Source: Linanthus parryae
Taxonomy: Eukaryota; Streptophyta; Magnoliopsida; Ericales; Polemoniaceae
Reading direction: 5' to 3'
DNA: 64,000 bases
Assembly: GCA_023055425.1 (NCBI GenBank)
Contig: JALGPY010000003.1
Coordinates: 19,837,001-19,901,000 of the forward strand
Below the pieces are notes generated by a model. The model was given only the letters and a program-made list of their open reading frames with translations, searched no databases and was not told the DNA's origin. A program made the position numbers and the translations under genes. Positions 12,901-21,900 of the stretch are shown in pieces (position 1 is the first letter of the stretch; every line of letters starts with the position of its first letter).

Positions 12901-15900
12901 TGCATTTTGTCATGGTGCATTAGGGTGTGTTGATTGAGACACACAAGTCTTTACGTTTGTTGAGACGCAAAGACGCGCTTGTTGTGGCGCATAGTGAATG
13001 TATTCCAATACCGCAAATTTGGGAATACGTTCTATCGGTTGATCGGTTGATCATTTCGATTAGGGTGGAGCACTTCAAATTTGATTGTTGGAGGTGCATC
13101 TACGATTGGTGTGTTCGTTGAAAAAGACGGATGGCAATCGGAGAAACGATTTGGTGAATTGGGTGGAGGCGTTCTTGATTGGGAGGCGCATCCACAATTG
13201 GATTGATGAGGAGCATTGGTTTGGTTGCTAGGGTGTTTGAATCAAGGTGGAGATTCGTTAGATTTTGGTGATTCAAACCTAGCATAGAAAATTGACTTGG
13301 TCCAAGGCGACTAAGGATTGTTTCCTTATTTTGGAATTGTTTCCTTGTTCATTTTGGAATTGTTTCCTTGTTCGTTTTGGCAACGTTTGGACGTTTCTTT
13401 GGGCACAAGTCACTAGTTTAGGCCTATATATGGGTGTATGACTCTTCTATTGACATGTGTGGTGTGTAATAAAATTGGTTCGTTATGGTCGTGGATGTAG
13501 CTAGCCTCAAATCTAGTGAACCACGTTATATCGTTGTGTTGTTCTTCATCTTGTTCTTCGTCTAAATCACTCTTCTTGGTCCCCATCAACTGGCATCGTG
13601 CTTCCGCGTGCGTACTCTAACAGGCTCCTTATCTGGGTGGCGATGATTTTTATTTGGCTACCGTTCGGGGAGATGCTCCCCAGGCGTCTCCTCCAGTTGC
13701 TGCTTTCGAGTTGAAACCTGAACCAAACAGGGAAGATTAGGATCTTGCTGATGCCCATGACGTACAGAGGATCAGCGTTGAAGCTGTTCTAGTCCCTTTC
13801 AATGACGTCTTTTTCCAGGCCTTCTTATAGAAGCTTGACAGAATGGACGAATGGACCGCATTCATTCTTCACAATCATGAGGCGGTGTTAAAGCAAGCTG
13901 AGATTTATAACGCCATTCGCGCGAGCAGAGGTTTCAACCTCAAAGTTGACCAGGATATGCTAAGGGTCCTGTTTTCGCGTTACTCAAGGAGAACCGATAC
14001 ATTCCACTTTTCTTCCTTTGAGGTCGCGCCTACCCTCGAAGATGTGGAAAATCTGTTGATGCTTTCGAGCATGGGAGCCTTTGATCGTCTGAACGAATTA
14101 GAGGGTGACGAGGAGCTTACTCTTTTTACGCAGATGCAGGAGTGTATTGCGACCCTGAAGAAAGCCGCCACGCAATGGGCACCTGACGCAATTGAACCCT
14201 TCGGTACTTTCATGTCAGTTTCCTCCAGCGCGAAGAACATCTGGTCCAAATGGCTCATGTTCTTTACAGAGACTATGCCAAGCCCGCCATCATTCAGAAA
14301 TTGCTCAAGGGAGATCCCAAAGCGGTGATTTTTGTTGATGGAGAAGGACTCAAATGGTCATTGTGTGGCTTCCTGTGCGTTTGGCTGTCACGTTTCCTCA
14401 TAGACGGGAGTCCGCGTGACGGAGTTTTTATCCACGTGCTCCCACTCGCGGTGAAGCTCGCGCTTGGTCGCAAAATTGCTCTGGGGACCCTTGTCTTGGG
14501 CTCTTTGTATTATCGTCTCGACTTAGCCGTTTCTCATGTTGAGCAATCGCGAGGAAGGGTCGATGTTATTTCCTTTTCCAACATCGGTTTTTTGACCCTG
14601 TGGGTTTTCGAACGATGGCCTTCATATGCTCCAGCTCCCTCTCCTGTCTACTTGTGGAATGTGAAACCGAACGAGGTACATATGTGTCCTCGTTCGTGGC
14701 GTTGGTTTGGTACTAAGTGTACTCGCCACAACTTTTCCTTGGTGTGTGATGACGCTGAACTCTTTGTTCCCGGACCTATGTGGTGGAGTTAGACAACATC
14801 GTTTGTCTTGCGAATATGTATCCCGAGGCTGACACTCCTTTACAGGATAAACACATTACCAAAGGGTCCCGGCGTTATGGGCGATACGTGAATTGGTGTA
14901 GAAGAACTTATCTGCTGGCATTGGTTGAACACGCGTCTGGTGCAGAATCTTGCAATTATGAGCTCATAGCAGTTCCTTTTTTATCCTTTTTGCCTGACCT
15001 TTCAATTGGGTTATGATGGCGTCGCGCCCCCATGTGGTCCAAGTCTATTACCAAGGGTTTCTATGATGGAGTGCTCTATGGGAAGAGCAACAAACTGCTT
15101 CTCGCAGAACTTCCTTTGACTCAGCCCTCCACAGGAAGGCAATACAGAATTTCTGCTAGTTGGGTGGCTTTTTGGAATACCCAAGTTCGTCGTTTGACCA
15201 ATCCTCAGACTCAACTTCCGGTTGGTACGGCCCTCGCGCCTTTATCAAAAGATTATCCTTTCAAGACTACTCTGACTCGAAGAACGGCCAATTACGACTA
15301 TTACTCCTTGCTAGCTGAAGACCATCTTTTCCCGGAGTTCATCCTGAGGGAGAAGACTACCGCCATAGGGCAGAACTCCCTTGATGCTAGGGCCCAGTAC
15401 ACGCGAGACTTCCAAGCGGTATTATATGAACCTTCTTATATCCTTGTTATTATGCGTCTTGTGACTGAAAATATCATTCCCTTTTTCTCTTTTTAGTGCT
15501 GCTTGAGACGCTTTGCCTCGGGGGATCGCAGCGGGGATCTTATCGATCTTTGTCGCGCAAAGAAAAATCAACCTGACAGCATCAGCCTTCCAGATATGCC
15601 CATGGAGGAAGAAGTCCAGCAGGCTGTTTCTGAGAATCTTGAACTTTTCCTTGCTCCGTACGTTGAAGCAACAAACAAGAGAAGTGCAGATCCTTCTTCG
15701 GCAGATGATTTGGTGACGCGGCCGTCGAAATGTTCGCAGAGTGAAACAGCAGCAAGGAAAACTTCTTCTGCCAAGAGATCTGTCTCGAAGAAAAGGATCA
15801 TCCCAGAATCCGAGGCAGGCTTTGTCGTCAGGGAGGAAGAAGAAGAAAGTGAGAGAAAGCAACATATTCACTTGCCGAATTTAAGTGCCAGTACTCACTA

Positions 15901-18900
15901 TCAGTTCCTCTGTCGCAGATGAGGAAACCCTTCTGAAGGGAACGACGATTAAGACCGAGGAAGAGGCCATCGAGGAGTCGAGACGTATGGCTGAGAAAAG
16001 ATATGTGCAAGACAAACTGTCGGAGGAGGAGCGAATCGAGATGGCGAAGAAGAAAAGTCTCGAGGAGGTTTCCAAAGGGAGCTCCAGGGAGCGAAGATCA
16101 CGTGCGCGCTCAACTCGCTCGCGCGCACCTCGTCCCCCTCCAGGAACGGTCAATGAATTGCATCGAGCCCAAGTAGCCTTTCATGAACTCGTCGAAGATG
16201 AAGATGAAGGTACAATTTTTAAGTTTGCTTTATCCAATCATGAAATTGTGATAGGCGCATTGTACCATGGTGTGCCTATATGTGATATCTGTAGGTGGAT
16301 AAGAGACCAGTGTGGGGAATCCTCAGGTAACCCCTCTGGCAACACACAACATACTCATCCCCCTTCACCCTTCTTTGAGTCAAATTTTAATGTCTTATCA
16401 TAAGCAGGTCACGCTAAGCTGAAAGGTTTCGATGATAACCTGCATCATGCTTATCGCGCGGACGCCCCATTTAAGTGGGGAAACGCCGCTTTAAACACAG
16501 GTAGAGGTTTTTTGTTCCCATCGCCTATTGTTTCGATAATAACTCTCTTGTTTTTGCAGAACCCGACCCTTGCCCCTTGAGAGGCCTTGTCGCCCTTGCA
16601 GTCGCCATAGTGGTTTCTGAGCGTGAAATTTATATTGCAGGAAGCAGGGTCCATGTGAAAAGGTTTCAACAGTTGAAGATGACGCTGATGCAGAGCGCCT
16701 CGAGTTCATTTGTGAGCAGGAAGAGGAGGACCGACGACGAATCAGTGCTGGGCGAGCCCCCATGGTCATGATTCTGGGCGAGATGCTTCTCCTAAGGAAG
16801 GTGATGGAAGGGTCGAATGTGATGCTGAGTTGGGTGAACATGCCACCCCTGTTAAGGAAAGTTTTGCAGGAGCTTCTTTAGCCGAACGCGATGCTCTTGA
16901 TGATAATGATCTTGGGTCAACTGGGCGTGATGCTCCTGTTGCGCAGAGTGTTTCAGGGAGTGCTATTGTCACAGGGGACGTTTTTGATTTGGATGCTTTT
17001 TTCTCCGAGCATCCATGGCAGGTCTGGGGTTCACCGGTTGAAAATCCAGTTGTCGTGGCTCAAAGGAGTCTTGTGATCCCCGAGGCATACTTTCATCGCG
17101 AAGCTCAGGCTGATCAGCACATGGTCAAGGCATCTGGTTCTAGCACACAAGCAGCGGCTCCTATTGCCACTCTTCATCAAATTATCGAAGATACTGGTAA
17201 GGCCACTGCACCCTTGCTCATTATAATTATTTTTTGAATTCACGCTTTTGCTGATTATTCCACTCTTATTTTTCTCATGTACAGATCGACCAGGCCTGTC
17301 CTTGTTGGCTGATGAAGGTGCGCTTATCGTATCCAAGGACATTCGCAGGAGTACTGGAGTCGCTGCCCGGGGACAGAGAGGTTCTACTCAAAGAGACGAC
17401 TGACCTTTTGGAGAAGGTGTATAGGGATACTCCCGCACGCACCACATTTGAAAGCGCCGAAAATCTCCTTGCAAGCGTGGACAAGCTTCAAGAAATCGCA
17501 GCAGGGAAATTGGATCTTAGTTTCCTCATAGAGAGACTAACCAGGATACGCAATTCTGCTCAACTCCGGTCTGAGCGTTCTGGCTATAACGAAGAAAAGG
17601 CCGCCCTTCAAGTGCGCAAGGCAGAGCTAGACAAAGCCCTCAGAGAGTTTGAGGAAGCCGACAAGCGTTATAGGGACATCAAGGCTCGCTTGGAGCATTT
17701 AGCTGCCAACTCTATTCACATGTCAGCGGGAGATTATCTTCTGAAAGACCTCTTCACGGTTGGAAAACGACTTTTTCTTTTGAACTGTCTTTGATGTAAA
17801 CTTTATATTCCTTTTGTGGCCGCGCTTGTGTTGTTTGAACATGCCCTGCTTTTGCGTGCGCCGGTTTTGCGTGCTTTGAAATATTCTCTTGCTGATTCTT
17901 GTTCGTGAATGCTTCACTTTATGCGTCTGCTCCTTGCGTCTAATTTTAAACAGGTAGGCTATCGCGGCCAATCTTTCATGCGCGTCTGGTTGTTGCCTAA
18001 CAGGCATATTTTCACTTAATTATTTTTGCCGCTTATTGAAGATAGCTAGGCTTACGCGCGTGTATCATACTTTGTGTTAGCTTAGCACCGAACATTTCAT
18101 GACTTTTGGTGAGTCCGGAATATTTTTAGACCTTTGCAGGCTCAAGTCCCCAGGAGTCGCCATTATTATTGGAACTAGCATGCCACCTCAGCATTCAATA
18201 AAGCGTTCCTGTCACACAATGGGCCAACCCCATCATTTCCTAGGGCTACGGTATCGTCATAGTCTTTAATAGGGCTATTGATTCTTGCTCATTTTCGATA
18301 TGTTGCTGACTCAGACGGGAAATTGAAGAGTCTCCTCTGAGCCCTATATAAACCCCCTTTCTTGCTTTTTCATTCTTCATCTGGGCTCCTGTGATTGGCA
18401 AAATGCTATCTCTCCTGGGTGCTCACCCTTCTTTTCATTGCTCTTTACCCCTTTTCAATCCGTATCGATTCTGGCTCATTGACTTTGAATCCGTGCGTTG
18501 TTTTATAGAAATGACTCCCAAGGAATTAGCTGAAGAATCCTTGAGTCGTCATGGTTTTTTCGATGACCACGTGTTTAGGCTCTTGTATTGGAATGAAGAC
18601 GTCTTTTCCCTTATCATGTTTGTAGGGGTCATCTCTGGTGGTCCTCCGGCGAAGAGCGACTTTATGCCGATTCTTATACCAGCAAGTAATGAGTGGTGTG
18701 CATCTCCGTTGGCCTTCCGGTGGAGAACTATTTGCCACCATTGTTCCAACCAGGGAACAACAGGTGGGTGTGATTTCTTTTACACACGATCAGCTTCCTA
18801 CCCCACGAGCTGTTCCCCCATTTTTTCTTCACATCAGTAGCCTTGATGGATTGAAGTTTATTTGGCATCTCACCATGTCAGGGGCATCAGCAAGAGCTCT

Positions 18901-21900
18901 GTTCTGGTCGAGAACGTCGATGGCAACATCACGCTTCGTAGTTGTAGAGTCATGTAAGAGTGTTCCTTAAGAACACTTTGCTTTTTCAGTTGCAATCCTT
19001 CTTTTCGTTTGTAAGCCTTGCTTTAAACAGCTATCTAGACAGATAAATTGTAAAGCAGATTTGACTGTTATGAAAGTATGCTCTTATTTTCTTTATTTTT
19101 TTTATTTTTTTTTCGTTCGCTATTTTGTCTGCTATAGTAGACTTTTAACTCACGTGTTGTCTTGCCAATCAATAGAGCAAATAGATTCTGCTCGCTCTTA
19201 GCTACTGTCTGAACAGTTAGGCCTTTCATTTCTGCTGCTATCTGGAAATATATGCTTTAATCGCGTTTGGCTGCTATCTAAGCAGATAGACTTCGTATTT
19301 AGCTGCTATCTAGACATATAGGCTTTGATCGCATTTGGATGCTATCTTAAACATATAGGCTTTGTATTTAGCTGCTATCTAGACATATTGGCTTTGATCG
19401 CTTTTGGCTGCTATCTAAACAGATAGGCTTTGTATTTAGCTGCTATCTAGACAGATAGGCTTTGATCGCATTTGGATGCTATCTAAACAGAAAGGCTTTG
19501 TATTTAGCTTCTATCTAGACAGATAGGCTTTGATCACGTTTGGGTGTTATCTAAACAGATAGGCTTTGTATTTGGCTGCTATCTAGACAGATAGGCTTTG
19601 TGAGTTGCAATTGATTGCTACCATATGAGATAGGCTTATACTCATGCTTGGCTGCTATCTAAACAGATAGGATTTTAAATTCGCGATTTAGCTGCTATCA
19701 TATGAGATAGACTTACTTTTTCATTTTGCTGCTATGTAAAAAGATAGGATTTGTTTTTGAGCGGTTGCTATCTAGGCAGATAGGCTTATACCTCATGCAT
19801 CGCTGTAAAGTGGCGAGGCGAGTCTGATAGTTAATCAGAAAAGTTATTCCTTATGAGAGGGATATTATTACTCATGAGGCCTTCATATGGAATATCCAAG
19901 GGCGCACAGTTGTTAATCACAAAACCCAGCAAAGAGAAGGCTAAAGATACGGTAGCTCCGTGATAATACCGTCTCATTTTTGAGCTCCTTCCTGGATTTC
20001 TCTTGCATCACCATTACTCCAGCTGGTGACTGTCCTTTAACATCCTCCCACTTGGGTAAGGGAGTTGACCGCAACGGGGATGGAATATGTGCCAATTCTG
20101 TAAACCATACAGCCTCAGACAAATGTGCTTCTTCTAAGTTAAAGAGATTCACCGAGGCAGGTATTGTGACCACTCTGTTCTTCCAAATGGCTTTCATAAC
20201 TTGGTGAGCCGTGGAGGGTACATCGTCGAAGCGATAGATCCATGCCCGCCCAATAATCATATGATAAGTGGTATTGGCCTCGATAACGTGAAATTTGGCA
20301 GAACACTTGATTTGGCTGATCTGAATTCTCTATCGAATCCAGCCAACTGACATTTTGGAGTCGCTTCCAAAGCCCATTAGTGGTGACGGCCACTTAACAA
20401 TCTTGTCTTTGGGAATCCCTGCTAACTCCAAGGTACTGAGGGGGATGACATTTACTGTAGCGCTCCATCAAGAAAGGCCTTATCTGATTCGTCAAACGTT
20501 ATGCTCAAACCACCTGGTCCCGCGGCCGTCACAACCCTTCCGTTGGAGATGACCGATTCTTCCCCATGGTCCTCAGCTACCCTCAAGATCACCTTTATCA
20601 TCTCATGCCTGCAGTTGTTTGAAAAGTTCATCTCATCGAAGAATTTAACAAACTTGGCAGAGTCCTTCATCCGCTCAGAACGCGAATCTTCTGTGTCGAC
20701 ACAATAGTCTTCGTCTTCATGAACCTCCGCAATCACCGGGGCCTCTACCTCCGCGACCTCCTCAAGGTCCGTAATCGATATCATAGCTATCTCTTTTCCT
20801 TTGGGCTCATGCCTCGCGTGAGACGACAATGGTTTATTGCGCACATCTTTGGTTGTCTCATCGACCACCAACTGGCCCTCCTTTATCTCCTGTCCACCAA
20901 CCACCGGAGCTTTTTGCACTCTCTGGTTGGGTGTAGTACCTGCCCGTGGCACTCGCACCACCTTGGATCCTGCAATTGGTCTTTCGTGGGTTTGTGTTCC
21001 AGGGGCGATAGGATCCCATCTTTGCCCCTCCTCTTGCAGAGGTCTATTGCATCCTCAATCGAACAAGGCAAAGGTGGTGCCTCTTAGGGCGCGGGCCGCT
21101 GCTGTTTATTGGGGGATGATACTGCATGGAAGCTGACATCTCGAGTCCGCTTGTAGTTGTACTTTCCCACCTTGAAGCTGGGATTCGCCTATGCACGCTT
21201 GTTAGTGTACCTCTTCTTCATTCTTTCCACCAGGGGTTCCACGTTCCTAGTACTTTCCACCAATCTGGAAAAGGTAGGCATATTCAAGTTAATGAGCATA
21301 CCTTTGTATTCATCGCGCATGCCCTGAAGGCATATCTCCACCAGTCAACTTTCGAGAACGTCGTCGATACACTCCAAGGACTTGGCCCTGAACCTTTTGA
21401 TGAAGGACTCCCTCCTCGTCCTGCCTTTGGTACATGCGTGAGAGATGGATAGTGGTGAATTTTTCTTCAACTTGGAAGAATTTTGTGTAGAATTTCTTCA
21501 CCATATCTTCCCATGTCTTGACGGATCCCGCTTCCAGGGTCCTATACCATTTGTACGCAACAGCTCCCAGAGACTTGGGAAACTCGCGCATCAATAACCT
21601 GGTGTCTACCCCGTGTGGGCCCATCATGTCAACGAATCGCATCACGTGCTCGTGTGCGTTCCCGCTGACGTCATCAAACTTATACCACTTGGGCGCTTTG
21701 TATCCAGTAGGGTTGGGCATCAGGTAGATGTCCTGTGGAATGGGAGGCGCGCTGTCGACCTTTGGGATGACGGCCTCTGCGAAGCTCTGGTTCGCGATGA
21801 TGCTGTCTACACGTTGTTCCAAAGCCACAAAGCCCGGGATGTAAGGCATTGTTGGTTCATAGGGAGGTGGCGGTGGAAGTGCATGGATGCCTAGATTCCC

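Larger units (their letters stand above)
11796..13622 (+). mobile_element. Small non-autonomous Copia-like LTR element A
   Basis: The element is 1,827 bp with LTRs of 397 bp (11796-12192) and 367 bp (13256-13622) and a perfect GGCTC target duplication (11791-11795, 13623-13627). An initiator-Met-type PBS, TGGTATCAGATCC, follows the left LTR. The right LTR begins CG instead of TG. The internal 1.06 kb has no pol or recognisable gag, only an odd repeat-bearing ORF (12241-12663). It is a family relative of element B (45195-47305), sharing LTR blocks and an internal segment (12918-13028). It inserted into the antisense PMD exon after the Tat-like element had landed. Confidence 0.88.
11499..17794 (+). 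pseudogene. Antisense plant mobile domain (PMD) gene, multi-exon, disrupted
   Basis: This PMD-family gene lies on the strand opposite to gag. Exon 1 is 11499-11601 and ends at a strong GTGAGT donor. The intron is 11602-11720, phase 1. The next exon begins with an in-frame ATG at 11723 and is interrupted by a nested LTR element (11796-13622). The frame resumes exactly across that insertion as [14 protein letters not shown] motifs follow: [18 protein letters not shown] near 14000, then LYYRLD and [11 protein letters not shown] near 14510-14630. A further intron is 15419-15496, probably another near 15850-15919, and more splice-like junctions at 16209-17284. The C-terminal part is charged and coiled-coil-like (17312-17794). 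In-frame TAG stops occur at 11744, 13738 and 13828, and frameshifts near 14255, 14780 and 15015. The intact sister copy at 55701 fixes the alignment. The function of PMD proteins inside retroelements is unknown; host MAIN/MAIL1 relatives act in silencing and genome stability. Confidence 0.75.
17795..19194. other. Unrecognised internal region of the Tat-like element
   Basis: This stretch lies between the antisense PMD gene and the palindromic array. It includes a TATA-like site (18344-18352) and an unrecognised plus-strand ORF (18403-18840). RT, RNase H and integrase would normally map to the gag-protease-downstream part of the element, but none of their motifs was found in any frame. Confidence 0.5.

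Noticed and set aside
19195..19790. CRISPR-like appearance of regularly spaced palindromes
   Set aside because: Spacers are themselves repeated phrases, the host is a plant and the array is inside a retrotransposon. It is a tandem satellite-like repeat.
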